Assembly: GCF_013410355.1 (NCBI RefSeq)
Contig: NZ_JACCFI010000001.1
Span: forward strand, 2,542,001 to 2,606,000
Length of the DNA: 64,000 bases
Reading direction: 5' to 3'
Origin: Agromyces hippuratus
GTDB lineage: Bacteria; Actinomycetota; Actinomycetes; Actinomycetales; Microbacteriaceae
The notes under the pieces were generated by a model, which did no database searches, was not told where the DNA came from, and saw only the letters and a program-made list of their open reading frames with translations. Position numbers and translations under genes: made by a program. Numbering within the stretch: position 1 is the first letter of the stretch; every line of letters starts with the position of its first letter. Shown one piece after another: positions 51,290 through 59,858 of the stretch.

Positions 51290-51691
51290 CTACTCCCCCG
51301 CGGCCTGCAGCCTCGTGCAGTTGGCGCAGAGCCCGAAGACGTCGACGACGTGCGCAGCGCCGGTGAATCCGTGCTCGGCTGCGACCGTCTTCGCCCACGC
51401 CTCGACCTCGTCGGCGGCGATCTCGACGGTCAGCCCGCAGTTGCGGCAGATGAGGTGATGGTGGTGCCCGGTCGTGCTGCAGGCCCGATAGAGCGCTTCG
51501 CCGTCGGGCGACTGCAGCGAGTCGGCCTCGCCGCTCGAGGCGAGATCGCCGAGCGCACGGTAGACGGTCGCGAGTCCGATCGGGGAGCCGCTCGAATGCA
51601 GGGTCGAGTGCAGCGCCTGCGCGCTGATGAACCCCTCGGTGCCGTCGAGTGCTTCGCGAACGGCCTCTCGCTGCCAGGTGTTGCGCTTCAT
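51290..51691 (-). CDS. zur: Fur-family zinc regulator (Zur-like)
   Basis: 133 residues. N-terminal winged helix with SAQALHSTLHSSGSPIGLATVYRAL as the DNA-recognition part; GHHHHLICRNCG (76-86) is the metal-binding hinge, and CRNC and CANC (Cys82, 85, 122, 125) form the structural zinc site. Position at the end of a zinc importer operon with a Zur box in front makes it a zinc uptake regulator, rather than Fur proper. Its ATG overlaps the preceding permease stop (ATGA). It represses the operon when zinc is sufficient, including itself. Confidence 0.88.
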   Translation of the reverse strand: MKRNTWQREAVREALDGTEGFISAQALHSTLHSSGSPIGLATVYRALGDLASSGEADSLQSPDGEALYRACSTTGHHHHLICRNCGLTVEIAADEVEAWAKTVAAEHGFTGAAHVVDVFGLCANCTRLQAAGE

Positions 51692-52530
51692 GCGATCCGT
51701 GCGTCCTCCGCGGTCTCCACCGGTATGGAGACTCGGTTCAACGGTAGCGCGCGAAGCTTGGAGATCCCCAGTGCGAGCAGGAAGAAGGCCGTGGCGGCCA
51801 GCGCGATCGCAGGGCCCGCCGCGATCTCGAACATCCGCGAGGAGATGACGCCCAGCACGCCCGACGCAGCGCCGATGACCGGGGCGGTGAAGAGCAGGCC
51901 CCGGAACGAGCGCACCATGAGTCGCGCGGCTGCCGCCGGCGCCGCGATCAGGGCGATCGCGAGGATGGCGCCGACCGCGGGCAGCGAGCTGACGACCGAC
52001 GCCGCCGTGAGGCCGAGCACGAGCAGTTCGATCGGCCACTCCCGGTAGCCGGCGGCGCGGAAACCGTGCGGATCGAACGTCGAGAAGGCGATCTCCTTGC
52101 CGAACAGCGAGATGCAGAGCGCCGCGACGGCGCCGACACATGCCGCGAGCAGAATGTCTGCGTTGCTCACCGTGAGGATCGAGCCCATGAGCAGGGATTC
52201 GGCGCGCACGGGCAGCCCCGGGATCAGCGCCTGGAGCAGCGCTCCGGCGGCGAACCCGCCGGTCAGCACGATGCCGGCCGCGACCTGCGCACCCTGGCGA
52301 CGCACGCGGGCGATGCCCGCCATGACGGCGACGAGCACGACGGATGCCACGGCTGCACCGGCCGGCACGCTCACCCCGAGGGCGGCCGCCACCACGGCGC
52401 CGGGGTAGGTGCCGTGCGTCAGCGCCTGGGCGAAGAAGGTGCGCCGGCGCACGACCACGAGGCTGCCGACGAGCCCGGCGCCGGCGCCGATGATGATCGC
52501 GGCGATGAGCGCCCGTTCGAAGTACCCCAT
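51688..52530 (-). CDS. znuB: Zinc ABC transporter permease (second)
   Basis: Inner-membrane permease of 280 residues with about eight helices. FAQALTHGTYPGAVVAAALG and EIAFSTFDPHGFRAAGYREW are typical of the manganese/zinc (ABC-3) permease family. Alternative substrates such as Mn cannot be excluded from the permease alone. Start overlaps the preceding permease stop by one base (TGATG). Ends in a zur overlap. Confidence 0.88.
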   Translation of the reverse strand: MGYFERALIAAIIIGAGAGLVGSLVVVRRRTFFAQALTHGTYPGAVVAAALGVSVPAGAAVASVVLVAVMAGIARVRRQGAQVAAGIVLTGGFAAGALLQALIPGLPVRAESLLMGSILTVSNADILLAACVGAVAALCISLFGKEIAFSTFDPHGFRAAGYREWPIELLVLGLTAASVVSSLPAVGAILAIALIAAPAAAARLMVRSFRGLLFTAPVIGAASGVLGVISSRMFEIAAGPAIALAATAFFLLALGISKLRALPLNRVSIPVETAEDARIA

Positions 52531-53483
52531 CAGCGCCCCTCCCCCGCCGGTCGAGCCTCGGCCGCCCCGACCGCTGGTCGAGGAGCGGCGGGCGAGGAGG
52601 ACCGTGCAGTGCGGCCCGCCGCCGGTCTCGCCTCGTGGCTCCGGCCGAACATCGAGGCGATGAGCAGCACGAGGGCGTAGCCGACGACGAAGACGGCCAC
52701 GACCGTGCTGCCCGCCGGCACGTCGACGCCGGCGCCGACCGAGATCGCGAACCCGAGGGCCAGGCCGAGCCATGCCGCGACGGCCGCGAAGACCGCGGCC
52801 GCGGGGAACAGCCACCACAGCCGCGCCGTCGTGAGCCGCGCCACCGCGCCGGGCACGATGAGCAGTGCGAGCACGAGCAGCGTGCCGATCGTGCTCGCGG
52901 CCGCCACCACGACCAGCGCGATCGCCGAGTTCAGCACGAGATCGAGCACGAGCGCCGAGTCGCCGGCGGCGCGGCTCCCCTTCGCATCGAACGCCCGGTA
53001 CAGCTGCTGCTTCAGGGTGACCAGCACCATGACGAGCGCGATGAGGCTCACGGCCACGAGCGGCAGCACCTCGTCGGGCGGGATCGTCAGCACGCGGCCG
53101 AAGAGCAGCGCCTCGAGCTCGCCGGCGTAGTCGTCGCTGCGGGAGACCACGATGACGCCGACACTGAACGTCGCGGTCAGCACGATCGCGATCGCCGCGT
53201 CGGAGGTGATGCCGGCGCGGTCGAGCCAGGTCAGGGCGAGCGCGCCGGCGAGAGCGGCGATCGCCGCTCCGGGCAGGAGGCCGGCGCTGCCGCCGACGGC
53301 GAGGCCGATGGCCAGCCCCGGGAAGACGGCGTGGGTCAGCCCGTCGCTGATGAACTCGAGCCCCCGGAGGTTCACGAGCACGCCGACGAACCCGGCGACG
53401 ACCGCGAGCACGAGCATGACGAGGAGCGCCCGCCCCATGAATGGGATGGCGAAGGCTCCGAACAATGCGTCGGTCAGCGACAT
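52530..53483 (-). CDS. Zinc ABC transporter permease (first)
   Basis: Inner-membrane permease of 317 residues, ABC-3 family. FISDGLTHAVFPGLAIGLAVG and QLYRAFDAKGSRAAGDSALVLD are the conserved blocks, with about eight helices up to residue 265. Its 45-residue C-terminal tail is low-complexity (Ala/Pro/Arg) and is encoded by DNA resembling the REP-like repeat at 56078, so the 3' end may have been extended by a repeat. Two permease genes in one operon suggest a heterodimer. Confidence 0.88.
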   Translation of the reverse strand: MSLTDALFGAFAIPFMGRALLVMLVLAVVAGFVGVLVNLRGLEFISDGLTHAVFPGLAIGLAVGGSAGLLPGAAIAALAGALALTWLDRAGITSDAAIAIVLTATFSVGVIVVSRSDDYAGELEALLFGRVLTIPPDEVLPLVAVSLIALVMVLVTLKQQLYRAFDAKGSRAAGDSALVLDLVLNSAIALVVVAAASTIGTLLVLALLIVPGAVARLTTARLWWLFPAAAVFAAVAAWLGLALGFAISVGAGVDVPAGSTVVAVFVVGYALVLLIASMFGRSHEARPAAGRTARSSSPAAPRPAVGAAEARPAGEGR

Positions 53484-53530
53484 CCGTCACCGCCGTGCCG
53501 GCTCGAACCGATATATGTCGCGGTCGGCAT

Positions 53531-54328
53531 TCAGTGGCCCTCGTGCCCGGGGACCACCAGCGTGTGCTCGTCGATCTCGACCTCGACACCCTCGAAGCAC
53601 TCCTGCACGTTGCCGAGCGTGAGCACGTCGTCGACCGGACCGCTCGCGAGCTGGGTGCGGTTGACGAACACCACCGAGTCGCAGACGCGACGTGCGAGAT
53701 CGAGGTCGTGCGTCGAGACGAGCACCGCGACGCCGCGGGCCTTCAGCGCGCGGAGCGTCTCGACGAGCGCGTCTCGATTGGGTTGATCGAGGCCGTTGAA
53801 GGGCTCGTCGAGCAGCAGCAGACCGGGATCGGAGGCGAGCGCCCTCGCGAGGAGGCCACGCTGGCGCTGCCCGCCCGAGAGCTCGCCGAACGGACGCTTC
53901 GCGAGTTCGGCGAGGCCGACCGTCTCGAGCGCGTCGCGCACCGCGGCGCGGTCGGCACGCCCGGGCCAGCGCAGCAGCCCGAGTCCGCGATAGCGACCCT
54001 GCATCACGACCTGCTCCACGCTGATGGGGAAGTCGGGATCGAGGTCGGCCGATTGCGGCAGGAATCCGACCATGCCGTTCGCGGCATGCGACGGGCCCGC
54101 GCCGGCATCGGACGTGCGAGCGCCGAACTCGATCGTGCCCGCCGTGCGCGGCACGAGGCCGAGCACGCCCTTCAGCAGGGTCGACTTGCCCGCGCCGTTC
54201 GGACCGATGAGCGCGACGGCCTCACCGGGCGCGATGTCGAGGTCGAGGCCGCTGACTCCCGTGCCTCCGGGGTGGGTGAACGCGGCGCCGCGGAGGCGCA
54301 GCACGGGGGAGTCGTTCATGGCTGTCAT
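53531..54328 (-). CDS. znuC: Zinc ABC transporter ATPase
   Basis: Cytoplasmic ATPase of 265 residues. Walker A GPNGAGKST (42-50), Q-loop GFLPQSADLDPDFPISVEQVV, signature LSGGQRQRGLLARA, Walker B LLLLDEPFNGLD. The Q-loop sequence PQ..D.DFP is characteristic of the manganese/zinc group. Start ATG at 54328 overlaps the binding-protein stop (ATGA). About 47 bp separate it from the first permease gene, the only gap in the operon. Confidence 0.92.
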   Translation of the reverse strand: MTAMNDSPVLRLRGAAFTHPGGTGVSGLDLDIAPGEAVALIGPNGAGKSTLLKGVLGLVPRTAGTIEFGARTSDAGAGPSHAANGMVGFLPQSADLDPDFPISVEQVVMQGRYRGLGLLRWPGRADRAAVRDALETVGLAELAKRPFGELSGGQRQRGLLARALASDPGLLLLDEPFNGLDQPNRDALVETLRALKARGVAVLVSTHDLDLARRVCDSVVFVNRTQLASGPVDDVLTLGNVQECFEGVEVEIDEHTLVVPGHEGH

Positions 54329-55425
54329 CCTTGCAGTGCCTCGGGCAGCGCGGTAGGCGTGACGCCCCATGATTCGAGGATCAGCCGCGCATTGTGCAGC
54401 TGGCTGCCGAGGTACGTTGCGCCTTCGCTGCCTTCGACGCCCAGGGAGTCGCCGTAGAGGGCGTCGGGGCCCGAGAAGACGGTGACGCCGGCCTCGGCGG
54501 CGATGGTCTCGGCGGCCTTCGGCGAGATGGAGGCCTCGGAGAACACGGCCGTGGCACCGGTCGCGCGGATGCGGTCGACGAGCGCGTCGATCTCGGCCGC
54601 GCTCGGCTCGGCGTTGTCGTCGAAGCTCGGGATGACGCTGCCGACGAAGGTCACGTCGTAGGCGTCGATGAAGTAGGTGAAGGCGTCGTGGTTCGTCACA
54701 AGCAGCCGGTCGGCGGCCGGCACGGTCTCGACGTTCTCGGTGATCCAGTCGTCGAGCGCGTCGAGCTTCGCCAGGTAGTCGGTCTCGTTCTGCGCGATGG
54801 CGGCGGCGTCGACGCCGGGAACATCGGCGAGGCCGTCGGCGATGTTCTCGACCATGTGCTCGGCGAGTTCGGGGTCGGTCCAGATGTGCGGATTGCCGGC
54901 ACCGTGGTCGTGGTCGGCGTCGTCATGCTCGGCATGGTCGTCGTCCGCGGCATCCGTCGCCGCGGACTCGTCGTGGGCATCGTCATGGTCGTCGTCGTGG
55001 TCGTGCGCATCGGCGTCGCCGTGGTCATCGGTGCCGTGGAGCTCGATGCCGGTGCTCGCGTCGATGAGCACGCCGTCGAACCCCGATGCCTGCACTGCGT
55101 CGTCGAGCCAGCTCTCGAGCCCGCCGCCGTTGACGACGAGGGCGTCGGCCTGCGACAGCGCGAGCAGCTGCGCCGCAGAGGGGTCGAAGCTGTGGGCGCT
55201 CTGGCCGGGGGAGAGGAGTTGGGTGACCTCGGCGCTGTCACCGACGAGCTCGCGCGTGAAGTCGCCGACCTGGGTCGTCGTCGCCACGATCTCAGGGCCG
55301 CCACCAGAGGCTCCGGATGCCGCGGGTGCCGTGCACCCCGCGAGCGCCAGGGCAGACACGGCCAGCATCGCTCCGCCGGCGAGGGTCGCGGGCAGTCGAC
55401 GGAATGCGCTGGTTCGAGTGGTCAT
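54325..55425 (-). CDS. znuA: Zinc ABC transporter binding lipoprotein (ZnuA-like)
   Basis: Extracellular metal-binding protein of 366 residues. Lipobox LAGC (Cys31). A loop at about 130-176 is packed with His and Asp (pattern HDHDDDHDD and HAEHDDADHDH), the hallmark of zinc-specific A-1 binding proteins; the metal ligands His78 (QSAHSF), His180 (GNPHIW) and His in TNHDAF are all in place. First gene of znuA-znuC-permease-permease-zur. The ATG has no clear RBS and lies 7 nt after a TACGGT -10, so it may be leaderless. Confidence 0.93.
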   Translation of the reverse strand: MTTRTSAFRRLPATLAGGAMLAVSALALAGCTAPAASGASGGGPEIVATTTQVGDFTRELVGDSAEVTQLLSPGQSAHSFDPSAAQLLALSQADALVVNGGGLESWLDDAVQASGFDGVLIDASTGIELHGTDDHGDADAHDHDDDHDDAHDESAATDAADDDHAEHDDADHDHGAGNPHIWTDPELAEHMVENIADGLADVPGVDAAAIAQNETDYLAKLDALDDWITENVETVPAADRLLVTNHDAFTYFIDAYDVTFVGSVIPSFDDNAEPSAAEIDALVDRIRATGATAVFSEASISPKAAETIAAEAGVTVFSGPDALYGDSLGVEGSEGATYLGSQLHNARLILESWGVTPTALPEALQG

Positions 55426-55444
55426 GATTCCACCGTACGTCTTA

Positions 55445-55461
55445 TTGATAATGATTGTCAA
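55445..55461 (-). promoter_or_regulatory. Zur box and promoter of the zinc operon
   Basis: TTGATAATGATTGTCAA is an inverted repeat (one mismatch) matching the actinobacterial Zur pattern TGAnAATGATTnTCA. On the minus strand its end is a -35 TTGACA, with TACGGT 18 nt downstream as -10, so bound Zur would cover the promoter. It lies 20 bp upstream of znuA. Confidence 0.85.
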
Positions 55462-55580
55462 AACCATGAAGCGACCGATTCGGACACACTGGATGAACAT
55501 CGGCGGGCGATCCCCGCATTCCCACGTCATCCTGTGGAGAGCTCTGGCGAGTGTCGCACCGACGTGCGAGAGTGAAGCAC

Positions 55581-56066
55581 GTGGATACGACGACAGCTCC
55601 TCTCACGTTGCATCCGTTCACCGTCGCCGATGCCGAGCGCGTGCTCTCGGGCGAGGTGGACCCCCACGACGGATGGGAAGGCGCCTACGCCTTCACCGAC
55701 GAGCCGGAGCTGCTCGCCGAGTACCTCCGCACGGTGCAGCAGAACGGTGATCCGACGCCCTTCGGCCCCTACCTCGTTCGTCGAGGCGAAGACGGCCCGG
55801 CCATCGGGGGAGTGAACCTGTTCGGTCCGCCCGGCGACGACGGGGCGGTCGAGTTCGCATTCGGCCTCGTGCCAGCGGTGCGCGGCCAGGGCCTGTCGAC
55901 GCACACCGTCGCGGCCGTCGTCGAGCTCGCTCGAAGCGCCGGTGTCGTGATCCTCCGCGCCGAGGCCGAGGTGCCGAACCTGCCTGCTCGGCGCGCGCTC
56001 GAGGGCGCCGGGTTCTCGCAGTCGTCGCGCACGACAGAGGCGATCACGTACGACCTGCACCTGTAA
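55581..56066 (+). CDS. GNAT family N-acetyltransferase
   Basis: 161 residues. Acetyl-CoA binding block EFAFGLVPAVRGQGLSTHTVAAVVELA, containing the R/Q-x-x-G-x-G/A motif as RGQGLS, then LRAEAEVPNLPARRALEGAGF. The family resembles RimJ/RimL-type protein acetyltransferases. GTG at 55581 is chosen; GTG at 55572 and 55551 are alternatives and none has a strong RBS. Divergent from znuA; substrate unknown. Confidence 0.8.
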   Translation: MDTTTAPLTLHPFTVADAERVLSGEVDPHDGWEGAYAFTDEPELLAEYLRTVQQNGDPTPFGPYLVRRGEDGPAIGGVNLFGPPGDDGAVEFAFGLVPAVRGQGLSTHTVAAVVELARSAGVVILRAEAEVPNLPARRALEGAGFSQSSRTTEAITYDLHL

Positions 56067-56077
56067 CCTCGTACGGA

Positions 56078-56130
56078 GGTTTCGACAGGCTCAACCCGCA
56101 GGGTCTCTGTTGGTCGAGCTCGTCGAGACC
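56078..56130. repeat. REP-like imperfect inverted repeat
   Basis: GGTTTCGACAGGCTCAACC (56078-56096) and GGTCGAGCTCGTCGAGACC (56112-56130) are arms matching at 15 of 19 positions, 15 bp apart. This type of palindrome is common between genes in Microbacteriaceae. It lies between the convergent GNAT and E2 genes, where it can act as a terminator. Confidence 0.65.
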
Positions 56131-56139
56131 CGACCACGA

Positions 56140-57576
56140 CTACTCGAGCAGCAGCGCCGGCTCCTCGATGATCGACGCGACGTCGGCGAGGAATCGCGAG
56201 GCCACGTCGCCGTCGACCACTCGGTGATCGAACGAGGCGCCGATCGTCGTGACGAAGCGCGGTCGCACCTCGCCGTCGACCACCCACGGCTTCTGCTTGA
56301 TCGTGCCGAGCGCGACGATAGCGACCTCGCCCGGGTTCAGGATCGGCGTGCCGGTGTCCATGCCGAAGACGCCGATGTTCGTGATCGTGATCGTGCCGTT
56401 CTGCATCTCGGCGGGCTGCGTCTTGCCCTCGCGCGCCGTCAGCGTGAGCTGCTCGAGCGCCGTGGCGAGCTCGACCATCGTCATCGCCTGGGCCTCCTTG
56501 ACGTTCGGGACGATGAGGCCCCGGGGCGTCGCCGCGGCGATGCCGAGGTTCACGTAGTTCTTGACCACGATCTCGGAGTCGGTCCATTGCGCGTTGACGG
56601 TGGGGTTGCGGCGCACGGCCCAGATCATCGCCTTCGCCATGATGAGGAGCGGCGAGATGCGCACCCCGGCGTAGTCGGGGGAGGCCTTCAGCCGCTTCAG
56701 GTACTCCATCGTGCGGCTCGCGTCGACATCGACGAAGACGCTCACGTGCGGGGCCTGGAAGGCGCTCTGCACCATCGCGCTCGCGATCGCCTTGCGCACG
56801 CCCTTGACGGGGATGCGTTCCTCACGGGCCTCGGGGCGCTCGGGCGTCTGGATGTTGCGGAACACGCTCGCCTGGCTCGCCTCGCGGATCACGTCGTCGC
56901 GCGTGATGTCGCCGATCGGGCCCGTCGGCGCGACCCGCGACAGGTCGACGCCCAGGTCTTTGGCGAGCTTGCGGATCGGCGGCTTCGCGATCACCGGGAG
57001 CTGCGGAGCGGGTCGCGACGGTGCGGCGACGGATGCCGCCGTGCTTGCGGCGGCCGCAGGAGCCGTGCTCACCGGTGCAGGCGGGGGAGTGGGGGCGGCG
57101 AGATGCCCGTGCGCCCCGTCGGGCGTGACGTGTCGCCGGCGACGCGTGGCCGCCGGACCGGAGCTGCCGTGCCCGACGAGCACGGCGCCGCTGGCCTCGG
57201 CGGCATCGGCTGCCGGAACGGTGCCGTAGATCGGCAGCGACTCGGCGGCCGGTTCGGCACTGCCGGCTGGCGCACCGGAGTCGACCACCGGAGCCGTGGC
57301 CGGCGCGGCGGGGGCATCGGAGACGAGCCCCGCGGCATCCGTCTGGATGACCAGGATCGGGGTGCCCACGTCGACGGTGCTGCCCTCTTCGACGAGGAGT
57401 TCGGAGACGACGCCCTCGAACGCGCTCGGCAGTTCGACGAGCGACTTCGCGGTCTCGATCTCGACGAAGACCTGGTCGAGGCTGATGCGATCGCCGGGTG
57501 CGACCCGCCACTGCACGATCTCGGCCTCGGTGAGGCCCTCGCCGACATCGGGGAGGGGGAATCGGATCTCGCTCAT
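56140..57576 (-). CDS. Branched-chain 2-oxoacid dehydrogenase E2 (dihydrolipoamide acyltransferase)
   Basis: 478 residues. Lipoyl domain at the N-terminus with IETAKSLVEL (lipoylated Lys44); a 110-residue Ala/Pro linker; peripheral-subunit binding domain around KPPIRKLAKDLGVDLSRVAP; catalytic domain ending in FDHRVVDGDVASRFL with the active-site His. One lipoyl domain only. Third gene after E1 alpha and E1 beta; 65 bp after E1 beta. The E1 sequences favour branched-chain or broad 2-oxoacid use over pyruvate. No E3 gene is in the window; a shared E3 elsewhere is expected. Confidence 0.92.
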   Translation of the reverse strand: MSEIRFPLPDVGEGLTEAEIVQWRVAPGDRISLDQVFVEIETAKSLVELPSAFEGVVSELLVEEGSTVDVGTPILVIQTDAAGLVSDAPAAPATAPVVDSGAPAGSAEPAAESLPIYGTVPAADAAEASGAVLVGHGSSGPAATRRRRHVTPDGAHGHLAAPTPPPAPVSTAPAAAASTAASVAAPSRPAPQLPVIAKPPIRKLAKDLGVDLSRVAPTGPIGDITRDDVIREASQASVFRNIQTPERPEAREERIPVKGVRKAIASAMVQSAFQAPHVSVFVDVDASRTMEYLKRLKASPDYAGVRISPLLIMAKAMIWAVRRNPTVNAQWTDSEIVVKNYVNLGIAAATPRGLIVPNVKEAQAMTMVELATALEQLTLTAREGKTQPAEMQNGTITITNIGVFGMDTGTPILNPGEVAIVALGTIKQKPWVVDGEVRPRFVTTIGASFDHRVVDGDVASRFLADVASIIEEPALLLE

Positions 57577-57641
57577 ACTCTTTACCCTCGCAGTCGGTCT
57601 ATGCCGTCATCGTCATGTCAGCGCGCGCGTCGCGCGCCGTG

Positions 57642-58703
57642 TCAGTACGCCAGTGCGCGGTCGACGGCCTCGAGCACTCGGTCGGGACTCGGCAGGTACT
57701 CGGTCTCGAGTGCGGCAGGCGGGAAGGGCGTGTCGAAGCCCGACACGCGCAGCACCGGCGCCTCGAGCGAGTAGAACGCCCGCTCGGCCACCGTCGCCGC
57801 GATCTCGGAGCCGACCGAGACGTTGCCGTAGGCCTCTTGGGCGACGACGAGGCGACCGGTGCGGTGCACCGACTCGAGCAGGGGCCCGTAGTCGATGGGG
57901 GAGAGCGAACGGAGGTCGACGACCTCGATGCTGCGCCCCTCGCCGGCGGCGATGTCGGCCGCCTGCAGCAGCGTCGCGATCATCGCGCCGTGGCCGACCA
58001 CCGTGACGTCGGTGCCCTGGCGCATGACGCGGCTCGCGTGCAGCGGCAGGCCGGCGTGGTCGAGGTCGACCGGGCCCTTCGGCCAGTAGCGGCTCTTCGG
58101 CTCGAAGAACAGCACGGGGTCGTCGGAGCGGATCGCCTCCTGGATCATCCAGTAGGCGTCGTGCGGGTTCGACGGGCTCACCACGCGCAGGCCCGGGGTG
58201 TGCGCGAAGTACGCCTCCGGGCTCTCTTGGTGGTGCTCGATCGAGCCGATGTGGCCGCCGTAGGGCACCCGGATCACGACGGGCATCGAGAGGCTGCCGT
58301 CGTGGCGCACCGTCTGGCGCGCGAGCTGGGTCGTGATCTGGTCGAACGCGGGGAAGATGAAGCCGTCGAACTGGATCTCGATGACCGGGCGGTAGCCGCG
58401 CATCGCGAGTCCGATCGCGGTGCCGACGATGGCCGACTCGGCGAGCGGCGTGTCGAGGATGCGCTTGTCGCCGAACTCCGCCGAGAGCCCCTCGGTCACG
58501 CGGAAGACGCCGCCGAGCGGGCCGATGTCCTCGCCCATGAGCAGCACCTTCTCGTCGGCGCGGAGCGCCTCGCGGAGGCCCGCGTTGATGGCCTTCGCCA
58601 TCGAGAGCGTCTGCACGCCGCGCACGGGGGCCTCGCCGGTCGAGGGCGTGTCGCTCGCGACATCCGTCACGTGGTTCTCCTCTTCGGTGCGGGCGGCGCT
58701 CAT
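57642..58703 (-). CDS. 2-oxoacid dehydrogenase E1 component, beta subunit
   Basis: 353 residues. Transketolase-like pyrimidine-binding domain: LLMGEDIGPLGGVFRVTEGL, then FDQITTQLARQTVRHDGS and VPYGGHIGSIEHHQES, with GPVDLDHAGLPL at the domain boundary. C-terminal transketolase domain with EVVDLRSLSPIDY. It completes the alpha2beta2 ThDP enzyme with E1 alpha. Its ATG overlaps the E1 alpha stop (ATGA). The 30-residue N-terminal lead MSAARTEEENHVTDVAS is extra and GTG within it (VTDV) is a possible start. Confidence 0.93.
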   Translation of the reverse strand: MSAARTEEENHVTDVASDTPSTGEAPVRGVQTLSMAKAINAGLREALRADEKVLLMGEDIGPLGGVFRVTEGLSAEFGDKRILDTPLAESAIVGTAIGLAMRGYRPVIEIQFDGFIFPAFDQITTQLARQTVRHDGSLSMPVVIRVPYGGHIGSIEHHQESPEAYFAHTPGLRVVSPSNPHDAYWMIQEAIRSDDPVLFFEPKSRYWPKGPVDLDHAGLPLHASRVMRQGTDVTVVGHGAMIATLLQAADIAAGEGRSIEVVDLRSLSPIDYGPLLESVHRTGRLVVAQEAYGNVSVGSEIAATVAERAFYSLEAPVLRVSGFDTPFPPAALETEYLPSPDRVLEAVDRALAY

Positions 58704-59842
58704 GCCACGCCCCCTGCCGGACCCTCGAACGAGGTCTCGAAGTTCTCGAGCCATGCGGCCTGCTCGACCATGAGGGGGTGCGGTTCGCTGTACACGTGCT
58801 CGAAGATCTTCTCGCGCGTCGGCGCCTGCAGGTCGAGGGCGCGGCGACGCAGGTCGGCCGCGATGTCGTTGGCCTCGGCCTCGACGTCGGCGAAGAACGA
58901 GGCGGATGCCCCGCGGCCCTCGAGCCACGTGCGGTAGCGCGTGATCGGGTCGCGCGCCTCCCAGTAGGCCACCTCGTCGTCGGTGCGGTACTTCGTGGGG
59001 TCGTCGGCGGTGGTGTGTGCGCCCATGCGGTACGTCACGGCCTCGATGAGGCTGGGGCCGTCACCGGCGCGCGCCTCCTCGAGCGACTGGCGGGTGACCG
59101 CGTAGCTCGCGAGCACGTCGTTGCCGTCGACCCGCACGCCGGGCATGCCGAAACCGCCGCCGCGGAGCGACAGCGGGCTCCGCGACTGCCGGGCGACGGG
59201 CACCGAGATCGCCCACTGGTTGTTCTGGATGAAGAAGACCTGCGGCGTCTGGTAGCTCGAGGCGAAGACGAGGGCCTCGTTGGCGTCGCCCTGCGAGGTC
59301 GAGCCGTCGCCGTAGTACACGAGCACCGCGGCATCCGTCTCGGGGTCGCCCGTCGCGGTCGCACCGTCGAACTGGAGGCCCATCGCGTACCCGGTCGCGT
59401 GCAGCGTCTGCGACGCGAGCACGAGCGTGTAGAGGTGGAAGTTGCCGTTCTCCTCGGGGTTCCACCCGCCGAGGGTGGCGCCGCGCAGCAGCGCGAAGAT
59501 GCGCGCGAGGTCGAGTCCGCGGATCATGCCGACGATGTGCTCGCGGTACGACGGGAACAGGTGGTCCTGCGGGCGGGCGGCGTGCGCCGAACCCACCTGA
59601 GCCGCCTCCTGCCCGTGACTCGGCACCCACAGGGCGAGCTGGCCCTGCCGCTGCAGGTTCGCACCGGCCACGTCGATGCGGCGCGAGACCGCCATGTCGC
59701 GGTAGAAGCGCTGCAGCTCGGCGTCGGTCAACGCCTCGACGAGCGGGAGATAGGCCTCGGCCTCGGGGGAGGGACGGAGTTCGCCCTCATGGGTCAGGAG
59801 CTGGACCGTCGGCGCGGTGAACTCTCTTTCGCGGGCTGCCAC
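58700..59842 (-). CDS. 2-oxoacid dehydrogenase E1 component, alpha subunit
   Basis: 380 residues. Thiamine diphosphate motif GDGSTSQGDANEAL then FIQNNQWAIS; HLFPSYREHIVGM and YRMGAHTTADDPTKYR are the conserved active-site blocks of branched-chain or pyruvate E1 alpha. First gene of E1 alpha-E1 beta-E2. GTG start at 59842. Catalyses decarboxylation of a 2-oxoacid and transfer to the E2 lipoyl group. The upstream neighbour is a HisC-like aminotransferase on the same strand 16 bp away, possibly co-transcribed. Confidence 0.93.
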   Translation of the reverse strand: MAAREREFTAPTVQLLTHEGELRPSPEAEAYLPLVEALTDAELQRFYRDMAVSRRIDVAGANLQRQGQLALWVPSHGQEAAQVGSAHAARPQDHLFPSYREHIVGMIRGLDLARIFALLRGATLGGWNPEENGNFHLYTLVLASQTLHATGYAMGLQFDGATATGDPETDAAVLVYYGDGSTSQGDANEALVFASSYQTPQVFFIQNNQWAISVPVARQSRSPLSLRGGGFGMPGVRVDGNDVLASYAVTRQSLEEARAGDGPSLIEAVTYRMGAHTTADDPTKYRTDDEVAYWEARDPITRYRTWLEGRGASASFFADVEAEANDIAADLRRRALDLQAPTREKIFEHVYSEPHPLMVEQAAWLENFETSFEGPAGGVA

Positions 59843-59858
59843 CGTTCCACGCTACCCG

